Shown one piece after another: positions 44,573 to 56,294 of a stretch of 64,000 nt of DNA. The first letter of the stretch is position 1. Every line of letters starts with the position of its first letter. Below the pieces are notes generated by a model. The model made no database searches. It was not told the DNA's origin and saw only the letters and a program-made list of their open reading frames with translations. A program made the translations under genes and the position numbers. Where the stretch lies: positions 2,195,666 to 2,259,665 of the forward strand of contig OZ024808.1 of assembly GCA_964017045.1 (NCBI GenBank), written 5' to 3'. The DNA comes from Omphiscola glabra. Its lineage: Eukaryota; Mollusca; Gastropoda; Lymnaeidae.

Positions 44573-45000
44573 GAATAGAGAAACAGTCTTTTTAGATCGT
44601 CACGTGAAAGTGACCATATCGGGCTTGCGTGAGGCGAAAGCCGGCAAATTGCCGCAAATCTAACCTACCGGTTTGCCATCGTGCAAGAACCCACCGCACC
44701 TTATCAGCTGGATTGAGGCTACTTCCTAGGGTAGGAATCCGAGGACTCCACCCAGTGCTACAAAAATGAAATAATGCCACGTTTAGTTTAATATTTCACA
44801 AGTTTAATGTATCAACATTTCAGTTTCAGTCATCTTGACCTGAAAGGTATTTTTCAACATTTTATTTTCTCAAAATCACTGAAAGTATCAAAGAAATTAA
44901 TACTTCTCAGAAAGTCTTCTTCAATTTTTAATATACCGGTACAGAGTGAGCCGAGTCTTTCTTGAACCATGAGTGATCTGCCTGTTGTTTTCTACATGTT
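43881..45000. other. intergenic, no gene seen
   Basis: Contains G-rich transposon-like sequence (44090-44200, aggggggtaaaaaatttg) and a 52-56 bp tandem repeat (about 44325-44480, unit with ttggtcttgatcatacatgt, then gatggaaatcagccaatgac, three copies). A CA/TA microsatellite follows at 44492-44569. A GC-rich unique patch (44590-44760) could not be assigned. Confidence 0.5.
44492..44569. repeat. (CA)n(TA)n microsatellite
   Basis: A short (CA) run passes directly into about 33 TA dinucleotides. Confidence 0.97.
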
Positions 45001-45007
45001 TCATTGG

Positions 45008-45412
45008 TAAGAAAGATCTCTCTGTCTTGTAGTTGTGAGAAAGATCTCTCTGTCTTGTAGTTGTGAGAAAGATCTCTCTGTCTTGTAGTTGTAAGAAAGA
45101 TCTCTCTGTCTTGTAGTTGTGAGAAAGATCTCTCTGTCTTGTAGTTGTGAGAAAGATCTCTCTGTCTTGTAGTTGTGAAAAAGATCACTCTGTCTTGTAG
45201 TCGTGAGAAAGATCTCTCTGTCTTGTAGTTGTGAGAAAGATCTCTCTGTCTTGTAGTTGTGAGAAAGATCACTCTGTCTTGTAGTTGTGAGAAAGATCTC
45301 TCTGTCTTGTAGTTGTGAGAAAGATCACTCAGTCGTGCAGTCGTGAGAAAGATCTCTCTGTCGTGAGAAAGATCTCTCTGTCATGCAGTTGTGAGAAAGA
45401 TCTCTCTGCCAT
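45008..45412. repeat. 28 bp minisatellite, about 14 copies
   Basis: Unit gagaaagatctctctgtctt plus gtagttgt, with diverged copies at the right end (gtcgtgcagtcgtg). It contains the AGATCT palindrome in most copies. Confidence 0.95.
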
Positions 45413-45924
45413 GCATTGATGATTTGATGCCACACCTAGTGTGAGCCATCTGATGTGAGCCACTTGATATTTTTGTAGAAACTGAAAGAAGTTTTCCACT
45501 GACTTGACATTTTTTTACATATGCTGATTGTTCAATCTGAAATCATTGATTTGTGAACTGAGCGTTGGGTATGAGTGGCTAAAATTTCTAAAAAGAGACC
45601 AAATGTTCAGCTAAATCATCCTGAATTCCCACTTGACGACAAGAAATAAAATATACGCCATGGTGACCAGATTGAGGACACTCCATTTGATCCAAAAAAA
45701 CATCCCCTGAACCAGCTGAAGAATTCAGTTTTTTAAACTCTATTGAGTCTGGTATAGCTGGTTTCTCAACTGGTCTCACACCTGGTCTCACTACTGGTCT
45801 CACACCTGGTCTCACTACTGGTCTCACAGCTCACTTTACAGTATTTCAAGACATTGCAGCTATGCAGAGGTTCTTGTTGGATTACTGCATAATTCCTCAT
45901 TTCAGAATTTAACTTTAAGCTTTG

Positions 45925-46175
45925 TGACATGTTGGGAAACATGACACTTGCACTGTAGTCAAGTCAAATACCAAGGACGTTGGGAAACATGACACTTGCA
46001 CTGTAGTCAAGTCACATACCAAGGACGTTGGGAAACATGACACTTGCACTGTAGTCAAGTCACATACCAAGGACGTTGGGAAACATGCTACTTGCACTGT
46101 AGTCAAGTCACATACCAAGGACGTTGGGAAACATGACACTTGCACTGTAGTCAAGTCAAATACCAAGGATGCCAA
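45925..46175. repeat. 48 bp minisatellite, about 5 copies
   Basis: Unit acgttgggaaacatgacact then tgcactgtagtcaagtcaca then taccaagg; nearly perfect. Immediately upstream of the helicase remnant. Confidence 0.94.
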
Positions 46176-46301
46176 TAATATATTTGAAGCGAAAATTATT
46201 TTCTGACATGAAGCACCAATGTGACACATTGTTATTAATTTCAAGCTGTTGACATTCTACTGCGAGATCTCTCTCAGGAAAATGCACCTATCGGTAATTA
46301 A

Positions 46302-47153
46302 ACCATTCTTCTCGGTGGAGATTTCCGCCAAATACCGCCAGTTATCTTCCACTGTTCTCGAGCCCTCACCGTTGCCTCTTGCATCAACAAACACTGGCTG
46401 AAAAACGAAATGAAAGTCCTAGGACTCACAAAAAATAGGAGGGTTCTTGAAAGTAAAAATTTTTGTTAAATGGCATCTTCAAGCTGTGAAAGGTAAAACT
46501 GGAGACACGTCAGAACTAAACAGTTACCTTACTACTCAATGTTTACCACAAGACCCGGTGTCTCGGCAGAATTACCTTACTACTCAATGTTTACAACAAG
46601 TCACAGTTGGTCAAAGTTATTTTGATATTAATTTCTCGACCATGACTTTCCAAGGACTTGCTGGAATGGCAATACTGAGCTTCACTAAAGACAATTCTGT
46701 ATATATAAGCAACAAGGTTCTTAAGCTGCAAGGTGATCAAGTGACTTTCAAGCGTGTAAATAAGAGTTAGATACAATGGTCAGTGATGATCCTAATAAGA
46801 GTGTAGATACAGTGGTCAGTGATGATCCTAATAAGAGTTTAGATACAATGGTCAGTGATGATCCTAATAAGAGTTTAGATACATTGGTCAGTGATGATCC
46901 TAATAAGAGTTTAGATACATTGGTCAGTGATGATCCTAATAAGAGTTTAGATACATTGGTCAGTGATGATCCTAATAATAACTCATACCCACAAGAGTTT
47001 TTACACATCCTCACACCAGCTGGCATTCCTCCCCATATCCTAAATCTGACGGTGTGAGCCATAGTTATGCTCCTTAGAAATATTATTCCATCGAAATGTC
47101 TTTGCAATGGAACACGACTCATAGTTACCCGAATTCATACAAATATTATTGCT
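46302..47153 (+). pseudogene. Helitron/PIF1-type DNA helicase remnant
   Basis: Fragments of the PIF1/Helitron helicase core appear in order on the plus strand. TILLGGDFRQIPPVI (46302-46346, helicase motif with GGDFRQ) leads to VASCINKHWLKN...VLGLTKNRRV. Then come LAGMAILSFTKDNSVYISNK plus VLKLQGDQ (46645-46740), VSDDPN, and YPQEFLHILTPAGIPPHILNL (46985-47047). The final piece is AIVMLLRNIIPSKCLCNGTR plus LIVTRIHTNIIAA. Lesions are a stop after ESKNFC (about 46468), a one-base deletion before the VSDDPN repeat (46768), and TGA in place of a glycine codon (about 47056). Family enzymes unwind DNA for Helitron transposition or telomere and mitochondrial DNA maintenance; this copy is dead. The usual Rep and ATP-binding parts are not seen upstream. 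Confidence 0.82.
46771..46978 (+). repeat. 36 bp repeat expanded inside the helicase coding segment
   Basis: Unit gatacattggtcagtgatga then tcctaataagagttta encodes a 12-residue phrase (DTLVSDDPNKSL) and is present about six times, where PIF1-type helicases have one VSDDP. The frame is kept because 36 is a multiple of 3. Only the first unit has a one-base deletion (gagttaga). Confidence 0.9.
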
Positions 47154-47275
47154 GCATCTGCCCAGAGAACATGGAGTCTACTTTTATATAATATTGCTGC
47201 ATCTGCCCAGAGAACATGGAGTCTACTTTTATATAATATTGCTGCATCTGCCCAGAGAACATGGTGTCTACTTTT
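47146..47275. repeat. 45 bp minisatellite, 3 copies
   Basis: Unit attgctgcatctgcccagag then aacatggagtctacttttat then ataat, starting at the last recognisable helicase residue (IIAA). Confidence 0.93.
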
Positions 47276-47674
47276 GGCCCCAGCTTAGTTTCACCCCAGG
47301 AATCTATGACCATTTACTACTCATTTAGTCCAACTATATATTGATAAGTAAATAAACCCTTGTAAATGGCAAGCCATCTAGTACAAAGTAATGCATGGCC
47401 AACCTATTTACTTTGTGTGCTAAGACTAAGACAATCAGTGAATATTCTTTCTTTTCTTCATTGCACACAAAATCTTGCTCTGGTGTCTTAATTCAACTGC
47501 AAAACGTATTGGAAAAGTCTTTATCTTCTTTCAACTTTATTTTTGTAAATACATGTATTATTTTTGGGTGGTCTCTACAGGAATACAGTTTCTTCCAGAA
47601 GGCATTTGAAATTGATGTTAAGATGAACACAGGATATGAGTCTTTAAGTGGGGTCTTGTCTAGATGTGTCAAGT

Positions 47675-47755
47675 TAACCATCATGTCAAGTTAACCATCA
47701 TGTCAAGTTAACCATCATGTCAAGTTAACCATCATGTCAAGTTAACTATTATGGT
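47675..47755. repeat. 17 bp minisatellite, about 5 copies
   Basis: Unit catgtcaagttaaccat. Two copies of ggttttcattggttgagtct lie just to the right (47802-47865). Confidence 0.9.
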
Positions 47756-48067
47756 AAGTGTTATGTGTGATTTTATATTTACTAACTATTGAACCATGCC
47801 AGGTTTTCATTGGTTGAGTCTGCTATTAATCAGGTTTTCATTGGTTGAGTCTGCTATTAATGTTGAAAATATCAATTGCCAACTTCACAAGGAAGATGAT
47901 CAAATGGCAGAGGCAACCATCAAGGTTAGTTCAACGTGGAGCACTACCAACATGGAGCCCGACAAGACAGCATAAAAACGTGACGTCACTACACAACAAT
48001 GTGGCGTGCAAATTAATGTGTACTTAACATTTAGTATTTTGTCATTTTCCAATTGGTATATTGTGTG

Positions 48068-49811
48068 CAGACCTGTTTACTCCTACGATTTTTGCGTACA
48101 ATGTACGATTTTGAGGTGCATACATTATATATACTGTATGTTTATTTTTATACTATTAAGATAATGTATTTGAACGATTGTGTGATGATATTGTAACAGA
48201 CCTGTTTACTCTTACGATTTTGGCGTACAATGTATGATTTTTAGATGTCTTTTACGATTGTACGCCGAAACTACGATTTTCAGAGAACGGGTGAAAAAAA
48301 AAAAATTTTGATTAAAAAAAATAATAATAAATTTTGGTTTTTTGGAAATTTTAGCCCTTTCTAAAAAAGATCTGGCAGTGAATGGACCAAGATAGACAAT
48401 TGGTTGTAATTTTTTTTTCAAAGTTGGGACCATCCTTCTTTATATGATATACGCACGGATCGGGAGGTGGGGGTTGTTAAGGAAATTTCTGGCATACAAG
48501 ACGCATAGGTAGGGGGATTGGTGGCACTGTCAAAGGATATGTTGTTTTGTCACAGTGAAATATCCAGCTGTGTCAACAGTAATATTTATACTAATCGCCA
48601 TAGCGACACGTTCACTCACCATCCCCTTTGACGGCTACCAAGCCTGTGACGTAGTTTTGTTACATAATTATTTTGTTCCTCTGAACCGCGGCGATTGTCA
48701 AAAAAAAGAGAAAACTAGAGTTGGATTTAAAATAAAATACATTATCCAACTGTTCTGCACTGGAACGTTGTATTTGAACATATTTTATAAGATCTAGGTC
48801 AGCGGATTTAAAAATATTTTTAGAACTCGCAAAGCAGCTCGGGCACCTCAACAATTTTTAATACAACAGTTTTGAATCACAATTGTATTGTTTTCTCATT
48901 AATGAGGGTGGGGCAAGGTTGGTTCTGCCAAGCGAAATAATGACGTCACAGCACGGAAAGACGTGTTGGTGGACTACAGTGTGTTGTGACTTTATCATGT
49001 TAAATATTACCACTACAGCGATATACAAAAACTGCCAAACATTGTGGTGATATTTTAATAGCCTTAATAATAACAATTAATAAAAGGCCTAATTAGAATT
49101 AATGGATTTCATAGATTTTCCGGTGACAGTTGGCTTTATATAAGAGACTATCCTATCAGGATAATTATTGTAGAATTCGTGCATAAATGTAGGTGCATTC
49201 TGGTGATCCCCCCTCCCATCAAAACTGTCATGCGCATCTTTAGCATGTACGTAATAGTTGGATAGTCTATGCAGGCGCCTATGACATATTAGGTTTTCTC
49301 CAGGCTCCCTATGTGAAATTCTTACAAGTACACTTCGAAATAAGTTCCTTTCTAAAGATGATTTTCGTGCCTGGGCTGGCCGAATCACTTGTGTAACAAC
49401 AGTAACATCATAATAATATATAATGGATTTTGTTATTTTTTATTATTATCGGGGGGGGGGGGGGGTCGTTAAAAAAGTACGCGTTCAACAGGGGGGAGGG
49501 GTTACATTATTTGACTTTGATGGGTACTGGTACGTGGCCCTCCTCACGTTTGTTTGCTTTGTATGACCTAATTTTATGACATAATTTTCTCTTACGGGCG
49601 TTCCTTTTTTTGACGCCAGCTTAACTGGACTCCACTGAACATGCTATACGAGTAGACTAGTTATCATAGACATAATGTATTCTGTATTTTTATTTATTTA
49701 CTATTAAGATACTGTATTGTACGATTTTGAGAAGATATTGTACGATTTTAGAAGTTTGAGGGTAAACAGGTCTGTTGTAAGATTTTATTTGTTGGAGGGT
49801 AAACAGGTCTG
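48068..49811. mobile_element. TIR DNA transposon (outer copy), split by a nested copy of the same family
   Basis: The left end CAGACCTGTTTAC (48068) and right end GTAAACAGGTCTG (ending 49811) are inverted. The flanking 8 bp attgtgtg and attgtggg match at 7 of 8 positions, as in hAT insertions. Only about 130 bp of left and 37 bp of right sequence belong to this copy; the rest is the nested element. Confidence 0.75.
48197..49774. mobile_element. nested TIR element, same family, about 1.58 kb
   Basis: It has the same ends (CAGACCTGTTTACTC at 48197, GGGTAAACAGGTCTG ending 49774), with ttgtaa directly outside on both sides. Subterminal repeats of tacgatttt and gtacaatgtacgatttt occur at both ends (48085-48260, 49728-49760). 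No transposase was recognised. A G18 homopolymer is at about 49450-49466. Confidence 0.75.
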
Positions 49812-51705
49812 ATTGTGGGGTGATTACATTGAGCCAATATAAGGATTATCAACTTTTTATATTTTATTAAAAAGTTTCAGAACATTTACTGTGTGACTTT
49901 TGGGATTTCAAAACTTATTTAAATTTTTTGTTTATTATTTTAATTCATTAAAAATGTTCTATTTCTGATCATGGGATTGGATAAAATGTTTTTTTAATTG
50001 AAAATTTTTGGTAAAAATAAAATTTATTAAATTAACTTTATGGGAAAAATTGTTGGTCACAAATTGTTAGGACAAAATTAAAACCCCATTTCTTCTTCTT
50101 ATTTGTTAGGAATAACACCACACTAACTGGAAATTAGCCTGACCAAACATTTTAACAAATTATGTTCAATTTGAAACATATCCTTTCTTTTTTTCGTCTA
50201 ACAGTTAATCCTAGAAGGGAATGGAATGCTGCATGTAAGCAGAGATCTGTGTCTGAAGGGATTCCTTGGCTTGGTCAGCAAATATTTATATCTGAAGAGG
50301 GTTCTTGGCTTGGTAATGGACAAGAATGGGTAATGTTAGGTCAGTTTTCATCATACCAAATTTTAAAAACTTGTTTTGATTTTAATTTTAAACATATATT
50401 TTTATAGAAACAATATTTTTATATATTGTGTTTTAATAAAAAAAACCTCATATATATCTAAATGTAATTTAAAAAATTGTTTTCTATTTCTAGTTTCAAC
50501 TATAGATGACTAGATTAACAACCATGGGCAGCTATGATAATGGATGACCCTTCAACAACCACTGTTGTCTTATGTTAGCTTGAATTTTTAATTATAATTC
50601 CTTTTAAATGTTTAGAAATTGTACTTTAAAAACATCTAAAAATATTCTTGAAAAGCTAAACTTTGATTCCTAGATGATAAAAACTTAAATATTTCAACAT
50701 AAATCTATTATAAACCATGTAATATCTGTATCTTAATGTCTGGCTTTGTCCCTATTCTTCTAGGTTTGAGAACATCTGAAAAAACTCTGACATGATGTCC
50801 AATTTAACTCTAGACGTTGCTGTGCTGTGTGGAATATTTTCTCATCTTTCTTCTTGTTATTTCATGAGCACAAATCTCAAGTAAACAGCCTGATAATATA
50901 TTATACAATTGATTCAATAACCCAAATTTCTTATTTTACTTTACTGGTTCAGTAACTCCTGATTTGGCTGTCATTTTTATATTGTAAAAACATTGGTGAA
51001 AAAATCAAATTTATTTGTTGTAATGGATGTGTACAAAGAAAATGCAAGATATTGTTCCAGTTATTTTAAGACATAAAGAGTTACAAAATTATAATATATA
51101 TTACTAATTACATTGTTTATGGTGTAAATATACATACACTTCAACATTCAATTTTTACCTTGTCTTATTTTCATGAAATTCCTGTATTTCAACATAAGTG
51201 AGTTTGATCAAATACTCCTCTCATGTTCGATTATTCTCAGTAAACATTTTAAAAAGTATAGGCAGCCAATGCTGGTTTTGATTTATAGATGAAAGTGAGG
51301 TTTTAATTTAATTTTATCAGTTGCTATTGGGATGTAGAACAATTGGCATTCACAAGTGAAAGAGTTATCCAATGTTTCTCTTGAATAACTGACATGAATG
51401 ATATAATAAAATAAGATTACTAATCAGTTTGTTTTGGTTGTTTTTATTGACTTTGTTTTCAATTGTTGTGTTATGTTGGATGTTGTAACAATCAAATGTT
51501 GGACTTTTAAAATTCATTTTATGAGATAACTGTTTTACCCGACACTAATTTAAAGGTTTATATTTTTTAAAATTAAGGGTAGTGAGCATTTATAACTTTA
51601 AACTCTGCATTTATGAATCAATCAAATTTGTTTGTTTAAGACTAAATTTGAAAAAAAACAAATAGAAAGAAATATTTGGATAATTATTCACAAGCTTTAA
51701 AGCTA

Positions 51706-51750
<45 letters not shown>

Positions 51751-54365
51751 AGATACATGCTAAGATCCTATCCAACCCCAGAAAAAATTCTTAGCAGTGG
51801 TTCTCTACTACTATCTTATGAAGTTTAAGGTTAGCGGTAATAAATCTTAATTGTAAGACGTACTCCACTTTAAAAAATTTGACCTCGTGCATTAATTCAT
51901 TCATGAAAAGTTTTCTAATGCAGTAAGGAGTATGTTAAGTTCACTCCTGCTGCTAAGTCCAGCTTTGAAAATTAACATCTTGTTTAAGATCAGCGACAAA
52001 CAACATAATCGCACTGTTTACTTTTGGAATATTACTAATAATTACAGTTGAGTAACTAATATTAGCGGTCATTGAACAAATAAGAAAAATATCAAACCAC
52101 TTTCTGTACAACTGCTTAAATGAATGTCACTAAGGTTTTAATAAATTCTTGACATTATTGTTATTATATGAGGAGAAGATATTTTTAAAAAGATTCTGAT
52201 TCCAATTTTTACCATTATATAAAGTTTAAACCATTAATTTATTAAATACAAAATATCAGGTAGTAAAATAAAAAGTAAAATATAATTGCAATAAATTGTC
52301 CCGAATTATTTTAAAATTGTATACATTGCGCCCCTTACCGTTGATTTAAATTGGGTTTATTTAAAATCTAGAAATTCATATTTATGACTGTTTTTATAAA
52401 GTGTGTTCAAAGAGAGATAACCGAGAAAAAAGAATATTAGAGGTAAATTATTTTATGGTCTAAGGGAAATAACTCTCGTACAGAAAAATTTAACTCTAAA
52501 AATAAAAAAAGACACAATTAAATGGGGAATAACTGTTGCAATCTTAAAATTTTTAAACATATATTCACGATAGCCTCCCTTTGACCGTATGAATGCAATC
52601 TTATGATTTAAAAAAAAAACACGTCAGTCTCATTGTTACCGTAAGAATTGAAAACAGGTGATTTCCTGCTATTTTTCGAAAATGTTAAATGAAAGAATGG
52701 ACCTTTCTGACCACTAAATTGTTATTAATTTTTTGCAACATATACTATCCCGTTAATTGTAAGCTTCAACCTTAATGCTTAGACTTAGAGTTTGTATCAG
52801 TTGTGCTAAACAAGACCAAGTGCATGACATGAAAAGTTTTCTTTCTAAATTAATAACTTTATGGACTGTAACTTTGTGATGATGAAAAGCAGGGGAAATA
52901 AAGAAGAAAGATAACACAGCCATATATTTAATTAAGTGTATATGCATATATTTATTAGAGAGGCATATGCAATTAACATACCGGTATTCTCATTACATTA
53001 TAATGATTAAATATGTTTTAAACTATAAATAAATATAATACCCCATCTATATGCTTTTGCTTATTTTATATTAGCAATCGAAATTTGTATATGCAAATTT
53101 TCAAACACCTGTCAAAACTGACCATCTTTTAAAGTTATCTTCAAAATTTGCGGGGTAGGTGGTAGGGGTGGATGGAAAAATAAGGGCAAATCCAAATTTG
53201 CAAAATTAGCAGGCCCGAATCCCATCACACCCAAAAAAACGCAATTGCGACATGGGGGAAAGAAGACCCCCCTAGGAAGACAGCACCCAGCAAAAGAAGA
53301 AACCCCATAGAAAAATGAAAAAAAAAAAATTTACAAAAAGGGGAGCAACCCCCCCCCCCCCAAAAAAAAACAAAAAAACATGACGCTCACACCAAATACA
53401 AAAAACACCTTCAGTTTTTAAAATGAGCTTTATTTTTTTCCATTTCACAATTTAAAAAATAAATAGATAACCATTAACTTGATATAAAACAATAACCCCA
53501 TTATCTCCCCTGCAAAGCATGAGACAAGCCCACCCAGCATTTGCCCCAAATATTACTGAACACAAACCCAAAAGTCCAGTGCAATGCCTGCTGGAAAACC
53601 ATGGTTGTCCTAGTCAATGGATGCTGAAGGAAGAGACTGACAAACCAAAAACACATTTTAAAATTACCAAATTAAGGAACAATTCAAATATATAAAATAA
53701 TATAAGACTAAAAGACATGAGAAAGCAAACACAACACAAAGAAATGGAGTGTGACCAAGCAGGGAATCAAATAAAAATAGAAGAATATGTGTAAGTCAGA
53801 GTGAGCATGCACTAGTGATGCCTTGATGGTGGCCCATTAGAAAATATGGATTTTGTATTGCACTTTGCTTTTCCATCACTGGCCACAATCAATACAAAGA
53901 AACAAAAAGTTATGTGTATAGTAGCTATTTCACTAAGTTACACAACTACATTTAAATCACTAACTAATTAATAACATGTTAAATGGAATAAATCACATGA
54001 CATGTAAAATGGAATAAATCACATGACATGTTAAATGGAATAAATCACATGCAATCAAACATAGTAACTTGATATATTCACCTGAAATTTTAATTGCTAT
54101 ATCTATCTGAGATAATTTATCTCACAGAAAGTTTTAAAAAGGCAACTTTTTTTGTAAACAATCAGATGTGTTCCCTTTTAATGAAAAAATGAAGTCAAAG
54201 TAATTTAGGCAGATTGTTTTCTATTTTGAAATCTTTTTAGTTAGATTTTACATTTTGTACTTGACCTTAATGAATATTTTTAAAAATAATTTGCCAGCAT
54301 CTATGAAGGGCAGATGTCAATGAGTTTGATTATAATAACTGTGGGCTGTTTGGGCTCTCAGTGGA
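49812..54365. other. long intergenic AT-rich stretch, no gene seen
   Basis: No exon is convincingly supported. An acceptor-like cgtctaacag at 50203 precedes a 44-codon frame (LILEGNGMLHVSRDLCLKGF...), but its second half is an internal duplication and no partner exon was found. A TA microsatellite is at about 51708-51740 and A/C-rich homopolymers at 53230-53390. A cacatgacatgt(t/a)aaatggaata repeat (3 copies) is at about 53975-54050. Confidence 0.5.
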
Positions 54366-54376
54366 TTTCTGCATTT

Positions 54377-55012
54377 AGACCAGAGGTACATTGCACACTA
54401 CTGCCTGATGTTAAAACAAGAGATGATATAGACCAGAGGTACATTGCACACTACTGTCTGATATTAAAACAAGAGATGATATAGACCAGAGGTACATTGC
54501 AGACTACTTCCTGATGTTAAAACAAGAGATGATATAGACCAGAGGTACATTGCAGACTACTTCCTGATGTTAAAACAAGAGATGATATAGACCAGAGGTA
54601 CATTGCACACTACTGCCTGATGTTAAAACAAGAGATGATATAGACCAGAGGTACATTGCACACTACTGCCTGATGTTAAAACAAGAGATGATATAGACCA
54701 GAGGTACATTGCACACTACTGCCTGATGTTAAAACAAGAGATGATATAGACCAGAGGTACATTGCACACTACTTCATGATGTTAAAACAAGAGATGATAT
54801 AGACCAGAGGTACATTGCACACTACTTCCTGATGTTAAAACAAGAGATGATATAGACCAGAGGTACATTGCACACTACTTCCTGATTTTAAAACAAGAGA
54901 TGATATAGACCAGAGGTACATTGCACACTACTGCCTGATGTTAAAACAAGAGATGATATAGACCAGAGGTACATTGCACACTACTGCCTGATGTTAAAAC
55001 AAGAGATGATAT
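54377..55012. repeat. 53 bp minisatellite, 12 copies
   Basis: Unit gaccagaggtacattgcaca then ctactgcctgatgttaaaac then aagagatgatata. Variants (actaCttcc, gcaGac) cluster in adjacent copies. Confidence 0.96.
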
Positions 55013-55237
55013 AATGAGATTTCAAAAGCAAATAAACTTTTTCAAACTCTATTTTATTGCAGACTTAGTTGCATATATTTGTTTGTATACAATGTCTACT
55101 TCTTCTATAATTATTGATCATTCAGGACAATGGACGGAGGAAACTTTCAGTTTTCAAAAGTTGGTAGAACATCATTGACTAGGAGTTTATCAACTCAGAA
55201 AATTTATTATGAAGGAACGACTTATTCAAGCTCTTAA

Positions 55238-55385
55238 AATTGAGAGACTCTTATCTATCTCAATGGGTGACTCTTTTGTATCTCATTGGGAGACTCTTAT
55301 GTGTCTCAATGGGAGACTCTTATGTGTCTCAATGGGAGACTCTTATGTGTCTCAATGGGAGACTCTTATGTGTCTCAATGCAAAA
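55238..55385. repeat. 23 bp minisatellite, about 6 copies
   Basis: Unit gagactcttatgtgtctcaa plus tgg; first copies diverged. It contains a short inverted pair, gagac...gtctc. Confidence 0.92.
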
Positions 55386-56286
55386 TACAAAGAACTCTAG
55401 CAGCATCAAGAAAATGTAGCAGTTAATGAACAATTTAAGGAACATTGGACATCTTTGATGATGTACCGTTACTGTAAAGCCTGAAATTTTTACGTTTTGC
55501 ACTGCAACCTGACAAAACAACAATTTAATTGTGTGTTACCTAAACAAGGGTCAAAGGTCAGAGCATATGTTACAGGCTTTGTTTATGATACAATTTTATT
55601 TTTTTAAAAAGAAAGAAATTGTTTTCTAGAATTTTATATGCCTCATTAGGAAAGGATTAGATCATCTGATCGGCATTTTGGTTATGTAAAAAAAAAATTT
55701 ACTTATTAAAATGGGCTCTTTTCTTCACTTTTATTTTAAATTAATACTTTTTGAAAGAAAAAAAAAAATTTAATAATGTTGACTTTTTGGGGCAATATTT
55801 CCTTAAATGATATGTTGTCAACAAATAACAGCCATGACTTTTTTGTTTATTTATAAGTCTATCCTTTTAAAATGTTGAATATGTATTGTGATATTGAATA
55901 TATGCTAATAAAATATCAATTTTAATGCTATCATTGGAACCAAATTTGTTTCCCCTTTCTTTGTAAATATTTGATGTTATGTTTTTGTCCACTTAAAAAT
56001 AATAATTTTTGCCTAAAAATAATAATAAATCAATTTTAGCATATATATATATATTTGAACACCAAATATCAATTAAAGAGCATGCAGTCACCTTTAAAAA
56101 GATATATAATACTTGCATGTAGCTACAAAATTACAGCCATGAGACCACTTGATAGCATTTGCAAAGTTGTTTCAGGCCACATTAATTTTTCATTTTAAAA
56201 TGAAAAGTGTTACATAAAAGTTTTGAACATATCAGATAAAGATTTTTTAAAAACCACTTGAATTTCTGGTATTTTGTTTCAAGACC
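55386..56286. other. non-coding, no gene seen
   Basis: AT-rich sequence without supported exons. The part next to 56287 belongs to an older hAT-like element whose right end (gatgagaaccactg) reappears after the nested element, ending at 57981. Confidence 0.45.
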
Positions 56287-56294
56287 CCCTAGGG

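Noticed and set aside
44590..44770. GC-rich patch that might be an RNA gene or SINE
   Set aside because: No tRNA, 5S or snRNA hallmark (A/B boxes, cloverleaf) could be identified.
45588..45827. Minus-strand frame with RPGVRPVV repeats and GHHGVYFISCRQ
   Set aside because: The start is made of a short ctggtctcac repeat and the remainder matches no family I recognise; insufficient support.
48564..48797. Signal-peptide-like frame (hydrophobic FILIAIAT stretch)
   Set aside because: No ATG at the start of the frame, no splice partner, and it lies inside the nested TIR element.
49089..49388. 99-codon minus-strand frame
   Set aside because: Inside the nested TIR element, no recognised motif, no supporting splice or start context.
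50204..50340. Possible terminal exon (LILEGNGMLHVSRDLCLKGF...)
   Set aside because: Acceptor-like sequence present, but the second half is an internal duplication and no upstream exon in phase was found.
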